DNA of 64,000 nucleotides, taken from an uncultured Sutterella sp. Its GTDB lineage: Bacteria; Pseudomonadota; Gammaproteobacteria; Burkholderiales; Burkholderiaceae_F. The notes beneath the pieces were generated by a model. The model was given only the letters and a program-made list of their open reading frames with translations, made no database searches and had not been told where the DNA came from. Where the stretch lies: NCBI GenBank assembly GCA_905212345.1, contig CAJMEC010000002.1:1-64000 (forward strand). The letters run 5' to 3'. Positions 16,226 to 25,601 of this stretch are shown here, in pieces; the first letter of the stretch is position 1; the number at the start of each line of letters is the position of its first letter. The translations under genes were made by a program, and so were the position numbers.

Positions 16226-17026
16226 CTATTTTTCATCAACATAGAAAAGCGCGTTTAGTTGTAGAAAATCAGTGGGGATGTCTTTGGCGTTTTCAAATCC
16301 TCTGATCAATAACAGTCCGCCTTCTTTACAGTACTTTTGCAGGTAAGGATCATTAGGATCGATGCCATCGTCCAAAACAAGAATCTTGATGCCGAGTTCT
16401 TCAATAATTTCCTTATCGTAACCATCAAAAGCCACATAGGGGAATCCTGCGGCGCGGGCAGCAATGTAACGGTAAGGTGTAGTTGTTTTAATAATCATTT
16501 GCTCAGGGCGAGGACATTCCTGAAGCATTTTTGAATAGTCTTCTCCCTTGTCAATATCAATCATCACATGAGGATATTTATCCAAAATTTCATCAATATC
16601 GGCCAGTAAAAGCGGGGTGTAGCGATTGAGAATTTTACGCTCACGAATTTGAGAAACCGTTGGGGGAATTAACCATTGGTATGGATGACCGGTATTGTCG
16701 TTAAAGTCATCAATGTAGTGTGCGCCAAAATAGTGACCGTCCAAAGAAAGTCTTAAATCAAATTCAATGAAACGATAGCCATCGTCAATGGCCTGAATGA
16801 AAGCTTCAGATGAGTTGGTATACCGAATGCCATCTATAGCGCCTCCGCCATGAGCGATGTATCTATCTTCATCGATATTCAAAATAGGCGCTGGTTTAAG
16901 ATCAAGCAGACCTAAATGATAGGCAAGACCGTAGTGCCATTTGTAAGAGTGTGCGGTTGCCCAGAGCAAAATAATAGCGAAAATGACACCAACAAGAACA
17001 AAGGGGCGGATGACGAATCGCTTCAT
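16226..17026 (-). CDS. Membrane-anchored glycerophosphodiester phosphodiesterase-like protein
   Basis: A 266-residue protein with one N-terminal membrane segment (about residues 7-27) and a GDPD/PI-PLC-like barrel. AHGGG..TNSSEAF..AI..GYRFIEFDLRLSLDG is the family signature. The usual HD after the strand is HY here (GAHYIDDFN), so catalysis may be altered or use another residue. Signature residues for metal binding (Glu and Asp in IEFDL) are kept. The gene lies 21 bases after nadX and just upstream of the glycerophosphate-like operon. It may cleave a surface or periplasmic glycerophosphodiester. Confidence 0.75.
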   Translation of the reverse strand: MKRFVIRPFVLVGVIFAIILLWATAHSYKWHYGLAYHLGLLDLKPAPILNIDEDRYIAHGGGAIDGIRYTNSSEAFIQAIDDGYRFIEFDLRLSLDGHYFGAHYIDDFNDNTGHPYQWLIPPTVSQIRERKILNRYTPLLLADIDEILDKYPHVMIDIDKGEDYSKMLQECPRPEQMIIKTTTPYRYIAARAAGFPYVAFDGYDKEIIEELGIKILVLDDGIDPNDPYLQKYCKEGGLLLIRGFENAKDIPTDFLQLNALFYVDEK

Positions 17027-17047
17027 ATTGGTTTAGGGGATGTTGCT

Positions 17048-17851
17048 TTAGAAAAATTGTACAGGGGAGGCTAAATTTTTCAGTAAAGCGACAACACTCC
17101 AAGCTGTCGAGGTACTGGATTTAGGGTTGGCAGGATCGGGCTTGCCCGCCACCGTCAACTCTGCTCGCATGAGATTGTTTTTGAGACGGATATGGTGAAC
17201 GTTTTCAGTACTGTCCGGGTCGCTTGTAATTTGAACCGTGGCATCATAAAGGGTTCCGGAAGCCAAAGCGGCTGCAACCGCGACATTGACATTTTTAGGA
17301 AAGCCATTGATAGCGTCAGGTACGGACCCGGTAAAAATTACCTCTTTTTTGTCTGAAGCGAGAGTTTCACCGTTTAGATAAGGAGCGCCTTCCAAGCTTT
17401 TCGGTGCTTTTGTGTTGCCGATCACCACTTCCGTATTGCCCATTAAAGCAAACGTTTGCATTAAGTCCAAAGCACCGATTGCTCCATTGGGCAGATAGAC
17501 CTTGCGGTGGCTGTCTTTTGCTGCTGCTTCAAGGTGTTTTCTAAAAGCATCATCAGCCAATGCTCCAATTGAAGCAATCACAAGATCGGAGCCATGTTCA
17601 AGAACACGTTGGGCGTATTCTTTCACGGCTTCCCTGCCGGCAAATTCAACAACAATGTCAGGAAAGCTTGAGAGGAGATCATCAAGCGTTGTACAGGCAT
17701 CAGCATCCAAAGACTCAGCTAATTCGTTGGCATGCTCTTCATGACGGGCCATTACGGCGACAATGCGATAATCGTCAGAAAGCAGCCTTTGTGTTTCTCT
17801 GCAGAAAATATGAGCCAGCGCCCCAGCGCCGATTACTGCCACTGTTTTCAT
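17048..17851 (-). CDS. nadX: L-aspartate dehydrogenase
   Basis: A 267-residue NAD(P)-dependent enzyme that oxidises aspartate to iminoaspartate, feeding NAD synthesis or acting in aspartate turnover. The Rossmann motif is VAVIGAGALAH at the N-terminus; VVEFAGREAVKEYAQRVLE, the YLPNGAIGALD segment and GFPKNVNVAVAAALAS are characteristic. It sits between a GDPD-like gene and an LPS-kinase-like gene with short gaps (21 and 23 bases), so it is probably co-transcribed, though no functional link to them is clear. Confidence 0.88.
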   Translation of the reverse strand: MKTVAVIGAGALAHIFCRETQRLLSDDYRIVAVMARHEEHANELAESLDADACTTLDDLLSSFPDIVVEFAGREAVKEYAQRVLEHGSDLVIASIGALADDAFRKHLEAAAKDSHRKVYLPNGAIGALDLMQTFALMGNTEVVIGNTKAPKSLEGAPYLNGETLASDKKEVIFTGSVPDAINGFPKNVNVAVAAALASGTLYDATVQITSDPDSTENVHHIRLKNNLMRAELTVAGKPDPANPKSSTSTAWSVVALLKNLASPVQFF

Positions 17852-17874
17852 ATGAGAGGACTCCTTAAGAAGAA

Positions 17875-18714
17875 TTAACCGAAATCGTGTTTGAGTTTTA
17901 TTTTTTTAAGCCAATAACTGTAATAAGACGGTAAAAAAGCCTGGACATCAATGCCGTAGGCATCGGCCAATACCTGGGCAATTTCAGGAGCGTTTCTGAA
18001 GTAATCCTGCGTTTGGGGCATATCGTCAACTGTGAGGATAAAAGATGATAACAGTCGTCCCAAATCTCGGATGATCCATTTTTGAGGTGTTCGACCGGAA
18101 AACACCATGGCGGAATCCAGGTCCCAAAAGCCCATGGAGTCACCCTGGACATAGAAATTCGCCAGTTTTATATCACCATGTGCCATACCGGCATCATGAA
18201 GGCGTCTTAATAAACGTCCGGCATTTTGCAGTAATTCGTAGCTATTGGGTTGAGCGCGCAAGGCGGCGCTGGCTGTTTGAGCGTCTTTGAGCGCTTCGGT
18301 AATGATGTAAGAGTCAGAAATAAGTTCCAGAGTGCGCCTTTCACCAACAGCCAATACTTTGGGAGTGGCTAGTCCGGCTTCTTCAAGTTTTTTAGCAACA
18401 ACGATTGTCCAAAAACTTCGCGACGGTTGAACGAAGTAGCGAAAACGCAAACCGAAAGCTTTTTGGTGAAAACGAACGTGTTTACCAAACACCGTTGTCT
18501 CGTCGACCTTAAAAAGACTCGCGGTCGTTTTTTTTGAATGCTTTTGAAAAATACCGCCTTCGATAACATCATCAAGCGTACTTGCTATTTTTAGAAGATC
18601 ATTCTGTAAGTCACACGGCAAAACGTGGTAACGAAGATTACCGATTCTGACTGACTGAGTCCCGTTTTCAGGATTCAACAAGGTGGTGAGTTCCGGACTC
18701 CAACGTGTATACAT
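17875..18714 (-). CDS. Lipopolysaccharide kinase (InaA/KdkA) family protein
   Basis: A 279-residue kinase-fold protein. The catalytic loop reads AHGDIKLANF, and the metal-binding aspartate is in GFWDLDSAMVF. A nucleotide-binding lysine is likely near TTVFGKHVRFHQKAF. The family phosphorylates Kdo or heptose of lipid A-core. It heads the small gene string kinase-nadX-GDPD. It is one of five LPS-kinase-like genes in the window, the others being 25602, 26359, 28118 and 28916. Confidence 0.8.
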   Translation of the reverse strand: MYTRWSPELTTLLNPENGTQSVRIGNLRYHVLPCDLQNDLLKIASTLDDVIEGGIFQKHSKKTTASLFKVDETTVFGKHVRFHQKAFGLRFRYFVQPSRSFWTIVVAKKLEEAGLATPKVLAVGERRTLELISDSYIITEALKDAQTASAALRAQPNSYELLQNAGRLLRRLHDAGMAHGDIKLANFYVQGDSMGFWDLDSAMVFSGRTPQKWIIRDLGRLLSSFILTVDDMPQTQDYFRNAPEIAQVLADAYGIDVQAFLPSYYSYWLKKIKLKHDFG

Positions 18715-18764
18715 GATTTTCTTCCGACAGAAATTCTTGAAATAATGTTACTCGAGTTTTTCGA

Positions 18765-19550
18765 TCAAATCTCAATCCAATACGGAGTGTGATCGCTGGG
18801 TTTGGGCCATTTACGGGGGACTTTATCAATGTCCACAGCTTTAACCTTGGACTTTAGCGCATCGGAAACCAAAATATGATCAATTCGTAAGCCATGATTT
18901 TTCTGAAAACCCAGCATCCGATAATCCCACCACGTGTAGCGCTTTTCAGGTTGCTCGAAAAGTCGGAAGGAATCGGAAAGCCCAAGAGATAGAAGATCAC
19001 TAAAAGCTTGACGCTCTTGAGGAGAAACCAAAATATTGCCTTCCCATCCTTTGGGATCCCAGACATCGCGGTCATCAGGGGCAATGTTAAAGTCGCCCAA
19101 AAGCGCCAACTGGGAGTATTCGCTTAATTGATTTTTTAACCAATGATTAAGAGCGTCCAGCCATGCGAGTTTATAGGCGAATTTGTCTGATCCTACCTCC
19201 GAGCCGTTAGGGAAATACCCGCAGACAATACGAATGTTTCCCGATTCAGTTTTAAAAGTGGAGGCAATCAGGCGCTTTTGCTCATCATGAAACGTCGGAA
19301 TATTTTTCTGGACGGATTCTGGCTCCCCAAATTTATCCTTGCGGTAGACAATTGCTACGCCGTTATACGTTTTCTGCCCGGACCAGACTGCGCCGAACCC
19401 GCTATTCTCAAGAGCCTGGATCGGGAAGAGATCATCGGTCATTTTGAGTTCCTGCAAACATAAAATGTCTGTTTTGGACTGATCAAGCCAGTCCAAAACA
19501 TGAGGAAGTCTCATTTTGAGAGAATTGACGTTCCAGGTGGCAATTTTCAT
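18765..19550 (-). CDS. xthA: Exodeoxyribonuclease III
   Basis: A 261-residue AP endonuclease/3'-5' exonuclease of base excision repair. The visible family landmarks are ATWNVNSLKMRL at the N-terminus, LCLQELKM with the metal-binding Glu, LLGDFNIAPDDRD, and the terminal RIDHILVS and SDHTPYWIEI with the catalytic Asp-His. The length is normal. The start overlaps the oligopeptidase stop by four bases (ATGA), so expression is coupled. Confidence 0.95.
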   Translation of the reverse strand: MKIATWNVNSLKMRLPHVLDWLDQSKTDILCLQELKMTDDLFPIQALENSGFGAVWSGQKTYNGVAIVYRKDKFGEPESVQKNIPTFHDEQKRLIASTFKTESGNIRIVCGYFPNGSEVGSDKFAYKLAWLDALNHWLKNQLSEYSQLALLGDFNIAPDDRDVWDPKGWEGNILVSPQERQAFSDLLSLGLSDSFRLFEQPEKRYTWWDYRMLGFQKNHGLRIDHILVSDALKSKVKAVDIDKVPRKWPKPSDHTPYWIEI

Positions 19551-21598
19551 ACGGCTTCCTTATTTGCAATGGGCTTAATGCCACTGTGGCGAAGCAAGGC
19601 GTCAATTTTAGGAGCGCGTCCTCGGAAAGCAATAAACGAATCCATCGCAGGACGAGAACTGCCCACGGCCAGTACTTCATTTAACCATTTTTCGCCGGTT
19701 TCGGGATTTAAGACCCCGGTTTCTTCAAATAAGGAGAAAGCATCACTGCTTAACACTTCAGCCCACTTGTAGCTGTAGTAGCCTGCGGCGTAGCCGCCCG
19801 CGAAAATATGGCTGAATGAATTGGGGAAGCGGTTGTAGTCGGGCTGTTGAGTAACGGCGACTTCCTTACGAACTTGGGCCAAAAGATCAAGAATGTTGTC
19901 TTTCTGACTATCAAACTCAGTGTGAAGCAGCATATCGAAAAGCCCAAACTCAAGCTGGCGCACCATGGCCATGGCACTTTGGAAATTCTTGGCGGCAAGC
20001 ATCTTGTCGTAGAGCGACCGTGGAAGCTTCTCACCGGTTTGTACGTGGCTTGTAAGGCTTTCAAGCACAGTCCAATCCCAGGCGAAATTTTCCATAAATT
20101 GACTCGGGCACTCCACAGCATCCCATTCCACACCGTTGATACCGCTGGCGGATGGCTCTTCAATGCGGCTTAACATATGGTGTAAGCCGTGTCCAAATTC
20201 ATGGAAAAGTGTGAGCACATCATCGTGCGTGAGAAGCGCAGGCTTGTCGCCAACAGGTTTGGCAAAGTTGCAGACAAGATACGCAACGGGTGTTTGTAAT
20301 GATCCGTACAAACGGTTTCTTGTTCGGTCGTTATCCATCCAAGCGCCGCCTCTCTTATTGGGGCGAGCATAGAGGTCGACATAAAACTGCGCAATCTTTT
20401 CACCCTGAGCGTTTTCAATTCGGAAGAATTGAACATCAGGGTGCCAGACCGGAGCGTTGTCTTTAACAATGCGGATGTTAAAGAGCGTTTGCACCAGCCC
20501 AAATAGACCGTTAAAGACAGCGGGAAGTGTGAAGTATTGCTTAACTTCTTGGTCAGAATAGGCGTAACGAGCTTCTCGAAGCTTTTCGCTTGCATACGGA
20601 AGATCCCAACTTTGAGGATCGGCAATACCAAGGCTGTCTTTGGCAAAGGCCTTAACTTCAGCCATGTCCGCTTTGGCTTGAGGCAAGCTTTTTTGCGCGA
20701 GATCTCGTAAAAAGGCTACAACTTCTTGTGGCGTTTTCGCCATCTTGGTTGCCAAAGACACTTCGCCGTAATTTTTGTAACCTAAAAGTCTGGCTTCCTG
20801 AGCGCGCAATTCTACAATGCGGCGCATCACATCGTTGTTGTTGAATTTGCCATCAAAGTCCAATTCAGAAGCCCGAATGACATAAGCGTGATAAAGCGTT
20901 TCGCGCAATTTTCTATTTTGGGCGTACTGTAAAACAGCTAAATAATGGGGGATTTGTAGCGTGATTCGGTAGCCTTCTTGATTGGCCGCTTGAGCTGTTT
21001 CTTTAAAGGCAGCAATGTCATCGGCAGGGATGCCGGCCAACTCTTTTTCATCATCAACCAAAAGACCGTAAGCATTGGTGGCATCCAATAAGTTTTCGGA
21101 GAACTTTTGGCTTTCTTGAGCTAACGTTTCTTTAACTGTTTTAAGTTCAGCCTTTTTATCTTCTGGTAAGAAAGCACCGGCTAACTTAAAGTCAATCAAT
21201 TCTTCATTGATGATGCGTTGGCGAACGGCAGAGAGATTTTTAAAACCGTCACTTTCTTTAATCGCTTTGTATTTTTGAGAAAGCGAGCTTTGTGATAAGC
21301 CAATCCAAAATTGAGTGACAATCGGTAAAGCTTCGTTATAGGCTTTACGAAGTTCTGGTTCATCACACACGCTCATTAGGTGGCTGACCGCGCCCCAGGC
21401 ACGAGACAGGGAAAGTGTCTTTTTTTCCAATGGAGTGATGACATCATCCCATGTTGCAGGGGTTGAATCCTGAGTAACTGCGGTTAAAGTCTCTTGAGCG
21501 TCGGCAATCAAAGACTTCATTGCGGGGACGACATGCTCGGGTTTGATCGCAGGAAAATCAATTAAATCGCTGATGGATAAAAGAGGGTTGTTGCTCAT
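19547..21598 (-). CDS. prlC: Oligopeptidase A (M3 metallopeptidase)
   Basis: A cytosolic zinc oligopeptidase of 683 residues that degrades short peptides, including cleaved signal peptides. The zinc motif is TLFHEFGHGLHHML, with the downstream ligand in a conserved GVEWDAVECPSQFMENF segment. The C-terminal FAGGYAAGYYSYKWAEVLSSDAF is typical of the PrlC/Dcp family. The length and end match known proteins. It is translationally coupled to xthA, forming a two-gene unit. Confidence 0.96.
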   Translation of the reverse strand: MSNNPLLSISDLIDFPAIKPEHVVPAMKSLIADAQETLTAVTQDSTPATWDDVITPLEKKTLSLSRAWGAVSHLMSVCDEPELRKAYNEALPIVTQFWIGLSQSSLSQKYKAIKESDGFKNLSAVRQRIINEELIDFKLAGAFLPEDKKAELKTVKETLAQESQKFSENLLDATNAYGLLVDDEKELAGIPADDIAAFKETAQAANQEGYRITLQIPHYLAVLQYAQNRKLRETLYHAYVIRASELDFDGKFNNNDVMRRIVELRAQEARLLGYKNYGEVSLATKMAKTPQEVVAFLRDLAQKSLPQAKADMAEVKAFAKDSLGIADPQSWDLPYASEKLREARYAYSDQEVKQYFTLPAVFNGLFGLVQTLFNIRIVKDNAPVWHPDVQFFRIENAQGEKIAQFYVDLYARPNKRGGAWMDNDRTRNRLYGSLQTPVAYLVCNFAKPVGDKPALLTHDDVLTLFHEFGHGLHHMLSRIEEPSASGINGVEWDAVECPSQFMENFAWDWTVLESLTSHVQTGEKLPRSLYDKMLAAKNFQSAMAMVRQLEFGLFDMLLHTEFDSQKDNILDLLAQVRKEVAVTQQPDYNRFPNSFSHIFAGGYAAGYYSYKWAEVLSSDAFSLFEETGVLNPETGEKWLNEVLAVGSSRPAMDSFIAFRGRAPKIDALLRHSGIKPIANKEAV

Positions 21599-21714
21599 AA
21601 CGTGAACCTATAAATGAAACAGGTCAATATTACAGTTCCTGATGTAAGTTGTGTTTATGTCAAGTATGAAAATCCCTACTTTCTTGTAAAATAGGAAAAG
21701 GAAGGAGGGGGAAA

Positions 21715-21945
21715 ATGTCAGCTAATTTTATTGATACAGCAAAGGTTATGTCTAAGGGACAAATAACCATTCCTAAGGATATCCGTACCATTCTGGGGGT
21801 AGAGAATGGTGATCGTGTCACGTTTATCGTTGAAGGCTCCAATGTTCGTTTGGTGAACTCTGCTCATTATGCAAAGCAAATTATTCAAGAAAGCGCGAAA
21901 GGGCAGCAGAAAAAGCGTGATTACAATCCGTTGAAGATGTTGTAG
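21715..21945 (+). CDS. AbrB/SpoVT-type DNA-binding antitoxin
   Basis: A 76-residue swapped-hairpin protein. KVMSKGQITIPKDIRTILGVENGDRVTFIVEG is a complete AbrB/MazE-like domain, and the C-terminal tail is basic and polar, as needed to wrap a toxin. A clear aggaggggg ribosome binding site precedes the ATG. Such proteins usually autoregulate a toxin-antitoxin operon. The partner reading frame that follows holds only the start of a PIN domain, so this looks like an orphaned antitoxin or a free regulator. Confidence 0.85.
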   Translation: MSANFIDTAKVMSKGQITIPKDIRTILGVENGDRVTFIVEGSNVRLVNSAHYAKQIIQESAKGQQKKRDYNPLKML

Positions 21946-21953
21946 ACCCCTTA

Positions 21954-22073
21954 AAGAATTTCATAAACACTAATGTGTTAATTTCTGAAGTCTTATTTCA
22001 GATTAGTATCCCTGTAAAAACATGGGCGTTAGCAATATGGAATAAAAAATCTGGAAATTTGAAAAAACTTTAA
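21954..22073 (+). pseudogene. Remnant of a VapC-like PIN-domain toxin
   Basis: In a different frame just after the antitoxin, the sequence reads K-N-F-I-N-T-N-V-L-I-S-E-V-L-F-Q-I-S-I-P-V-K, then about 17 more codons and TAA. This resembles the first 30 residues of PIN toxins (xxIDTNVLISALLFP.S.PAKA). The catalytic first Asp is Asn, there is no start codon in place, and the rest of the roughly 130-residue domain is missing. The toxin appears to have decayed. Confidence 0.6.
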
Positions 22074-22113
22074 ACTAACGATCGAAAATACATAATTAGG
22101 AAAAGCGCCACTC

Positions 22114-25100
22114 ATGACTCCACAATTTATCCATCTTCGCATGCACTCTGAGTATTCCGTTACTGACAGTACGGTGAGACTCGATTCAGCCATTAAAAAA
22201 GTAAAAGAACAGGGCGTAGGTGCCTTAGGCTTAACAGATTTAAATAATATCTTTGGTGGCCTTATTTTTTATACCCATGCGCGTAAGGCAGGTGTGAAAG
22301 CGCTGATGGGGTGCGATTTGGTCATCCAGAATGAGACGGATCGTGACAAGCCGTTTAGGATGGCGGTTTTTTGTCAAAATCATGATGGGTACAAAAATCT
22401 CTGTGAAATCCTTACGCATGCTTGGCTAAAAAATCAGTACATGGGGAGTGGAGAAACAAAACTGGAGTGGCTTTTTAAGCATCATGAAGGTCTGATTTTT
22501 CTCTCCGGCGGCCCTGAAGGACAAATTGCTCAATTGTGTTTGTCTGGAAAGAAAGCTGAAGCTATTGCTTTGGCAAAGAAAATGAAGTCTCTCTGGGGAG
22601 ATCGGTTTTTTCTGGAATTGCAAAGAGCAGGGCGTCCTTCTGATGAGGCTGTTGTTCGTTACCATTTAAGCATTGCTGATGAGTGCGACATTCCGGTGGT
22701 GGCTACGCATCCCATCCAATTTTTGGAGCCTGAAGATTTTGATGCCCATGATATTCGTGTTTGTATTGCCAGAGGTGACGTTTTAGCCGATAAATCTCGT
22801 CCAAAACTCTACTCCAAGGAGCAGTACTTAAAGACCCCAGAAGAGATGATTAGTCTTTTTGCTGATGTGCCTTCCGCTATAGCCAATACTGTAGAAATTG
22901 CCAAGCGTTGTAACTTAGAGGGGGTTTTAAGCAAACCGCAATTACCGCTTTTCCCAACACCGGACGGCATGAGTTTGGATGACTATATTGATCAGTTGTC
23001 TCATGAGGGGCTGGAACAACGTTTGGAATTCTTGTACCCCGATAAGGAAAAGCGGGAAAAGGAACGTCCTCGTTATGAAGAACGTTTGCAGTTTGAATTG
23101 GGAATCATCAAGAAAATGGGATTCCCAGGCTACTTCCTCATCGTGCAGGACTTCATTAACTGGTCTAAACAAAATGGTGTGGCAGTAGGTCCGGGTCGTG
23201 GATCGGGCGCCGGTTCGCTGGTGGCCTATTCTTTGCGAATTACCGACATGGATCCGTTGCGGTACGACTTGCTCTTTGAACGTTTCTTAAATCCGGAACG
23301 TGTGTCCATGCCTGACTTTGACGTGGACTTTTGTCAGTACAACCGTCAACGCACGATTAATTACGTTAAATCCCGCTACGGTGAAGATGCCGTGAGCCAA
23401 ATTGCTACGTTCGGCACGATGGGCGCCAAGGGTGTGATTCGTGATGTTGGCCGGGTGTTGGGTATCAGCTACAGTCTTTGTGACAAGGTCTCTCGCCTTA
23501 TTCCGGCTCAACCGGGAAAAAACGTGACGTTGGCAGAAGCTATCAAGACAGTGCCGGATTTAAAAGACCTGATTGAGAAAGATGAATCTGTTGCGCAGCT
23601 TGTTGATAAGGCGCTTCCTTTAGAAGGTTTGGTGCGTAACTTGGGTATGCACGCCGGGGGCGTGCTGATTGCACCGGGTAAACTAACCGATTTCTGTCCG
23701 TTGTATTCGCAGGATGAAAACCCGGATAACGTGATCAGTCAATTTGACAAAAAAGACGTTGAAAACGTTGGGTTGGTGAAGTTCGACTTTTTAGGTTTAA
23801 CAACGCTGACGATTTTGGAATTTGCGATGCGTTTTATCCGTCAGTTGGATCCCAATACAACGTTGCGTTTGGAAGCGATCCCAATTGACGATCCGGAAAC
23901 ATACCACCTTTTCCAAGTGGGCAATACTAGTGCCGTGTTTCAATTTGAAAGTGACGGCATGAGAAAGCTTTTGCGCGATGCAAGGCCTGATTGCCTTGAA
24001 GATTTGATCGCTTTAAATGCCCTTTATCGTCCGGGTCCGATGGATCTTATTCCTGAATATATCGCTTGTAAGCACGGTGAAAAAGAAGTTCATTACCCGG
24101 ATCCACGTTTAGAGCCTGTGCTGAAAGAAACCTACGGCATCATGGTGTACCAGGAACAGGTGATGCGTGTGGCGCAGATTATCGGTGGGTACTCACTGGG
24201 CGGCGCAGACCTTTTGCGTCGTGCCATGGGTAAAAAGCAAGTCGATGAAATGAAACGCCAACGCGCGGTGTTCGTAAAGGGTGCTGTTGAGCGTGGAATG
24301 GCCGAGGATAAAGCGGGTGACCTTTTCGACTTGATGGAAAAATTTGCGGGATACGGTTTTAATAAATCCCACGCTTGCGCTTATTCTTACGTTGCCTATC
24401 AGACTGCTTACCTGAAAGTACACTATCCTGCGCCATTCATGGCTGCAAACATGTGCTTAGTGATGGACTCGGGAGAAAAACTGAAGCATTTGATTGATGA
24501 TTGCTTTGCTAACGAAATTTCCGTTTTGCCGCCCGATATTAATAAGAGTGAATGGGAATTTGTGCCGACATCGATGCACGAAATTCGTTACGGTTTGGGA
24601 GGCATTAAAGGGATTCCTAAAGATACGGCAGAAGCAATTGTTAGGGAGCGTGAGCAAAACGGCCCATATAAAGACCTCTTTGATTTGGTGAGCCGTGTTG
24701 ATCGGACAAATTTCTCTAGGCGAACATTGTTGTCTTTTATTCAGGCCGGTGTATTTGACAGCCTAGAGCCTAATCGAGCAAAGCTTGCGGCCAATATTGA
24801 TAATGCGATTGCATTGAGCGAAAGTGAATCTTCCAACGCAGGACAGGAAAGTTTGTTCGCCGATGTGATGGATGAGGTGCAGCCTGAATACATTGATGCA
24901 AAACCGTGGAGTGCATACAAAGAACTGATGGGAGAGCGCGATGTGATGGGATGCGTTTTCCGAGGGCATTTCTATGGAGCTGTTCAGGAAGAGGCGGCCC
25001 AATTGCACCCAACGCCGATCATCAATGTCAAGCCCGCTCAACGAAGTGCTAATCGTCGATCGCCCTCAATACAAGTGGCGGGCATTGCCTCCAACATTAA

Positions 25101-25584
25101 ACAGAGTTTCAACAAAGAAGGACGTTTGATGGGTAGTTTTGTCTTGGATGACGGAACCTCAACGATCTCTGTGACGTGCTTCGGCGATGATTGGATGATT
25201 TATCGCAATATTGTTAAAAGCGATGAATTGGTGTTTGTTCGAGGTAATGCCCGAGAAGATAAATTTTCAGCAACAGGAGTCAGTATCACGGCGCGTTCTG
25301 TTGAAGTGCCGGCAACGCTTCGAGCAAAAAATAGCACCGTTTTACAAATCGAGTTAAAGGATCCTAATTTTGATTTTGATCTTTTAAAGACATTTTTAGA
25401 AGATCACCGCCCCGATGTAGATGATGCGGGCTGCAGAGTTTCCGTCAAGGTAATGGATCATGGAAAAGAAGCTTCTTTCATTTTTTCAAAAGACTGGGAA
25501 GTTTATTTAAATCAAACATTGCTCGATGAGTTGGAAGAAATTCCGGGTCTGAATTATCATCTCGCCTCCAAAAGTGAGGCCTAG
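22114..25584 (+). CDS. dnaE: DNA polymerase III alpha subunit
   Basis: The replicative polymerase, 1156 residues, the usual length. It begins with the PHP domain (FIHLRMHSEYSVTDS). The catalytic aspartates are in MPDFDVDFCQYNR, preceded by VGPGRGSGAGSLVAY. The finger and beta-binding region includes LLRRAMGKK and FAGYGFNKSHACAYS. An OB fold follows near residue 980. A weak aggaaaag site precedes the ATG. The downstream YrbL-like gene starts only 17 bases later and may be co-transcribed. Confidence 0.97.
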   Translation: MTPQFIHLRMHSEYSVTDSTVRLDSAIKKVKEQGVGALGLTDLNNIFGGLIFYTHARKAGVKALMGCDLVIQNETDRDKPFRMAVFCQNHDGYKNLCEILTHAWLKNQYMGSGETKLEWLFKHHEGLIFLSGGPEGQIAQLCLSGKKAEAIALAKKMKSLWGDRFFLELQRAGRPSDEAVVRYHLSIADECDIPVVATHPIQFLEPEDFDAHDIRVCIARGDVLADKSRPKLYSKEQYLKTPEEMISLFADVPSAIANTVEIAKRCNLEGVLSKPQLPLFPTPDGMSLDDYIDQLSHEGLEQRLEFLYPDKEKREKERPRYEERLQFELGIIKKMGFPGYFLIVQDFINWSKQNGVAVGPGRGSGAGSLVAYSLRITDMDPLRYDLLFERFLNPERVSMPDFDVDFCQYNRQRTINYVKSRYGEDAVSQIATFGTMGAKGVIRDVGRVLGISYSLCDKVSRLIPAQPGKNVTLAEAIKTVPDLKDLIEKDESVAQLVDKALPLEGLVRNLGMHAGGVLIAPGKLTDFCPLYSQDENPDNVISQFDKKDVENVGLVKFDFLGLTTLTILEFAMRFIRQLDPNTTLRLEAIPIDDPETYHLFQVGNTSAVFQFESDGMRKLLRDARPDCLEDLIALNALYRPGPMDLIPEYIACKHGEKEVHYPDPRLEPVLKETYGIMVYQEQVMRVAQIIGGYSLGGADLLRRAMGKKQVDEMKRQRAVFVKGAVERGMAEDKAGDLFDLMEKFAGYGFNKSHACAYSYVAYQTAYLKVHYPAPFMAANMCLVMDSGEKLKHLIDDCFANEISVLPPDINKSEWEFVPTSMHEIRYGLGGIKGIPKDTAEAIVREREQNGPYKDLFDLVSRVDRTNFSRRTLLSFIQAGVFDSLEPNRAKLAANIDNAIALSESESSNAGQESLFADVMDEVQPEYIDAKPWSAYKELMGERDVMGCVFRGHFYGAVQEEAAQLHPTPIINVKPAQRSANRRSPSIQVAGIASNIKQSFNKEGRLMGSFVLDDGTSTISVTCFGDDWMIYRNIVKSDELVFVRGNAREDKFSATGVSITARSVEVPATLRAKNSTVLQIELKDPNFDFDLLKTFLEDHRPDVDDAGCRVSVKVMDHGKEASFIFSKDWEVYLNQTLLDELEEIPGLNYHLASKSEA

Positions 25585-25601
25585 TTAAAAAGAGCTAAAA
25601 A

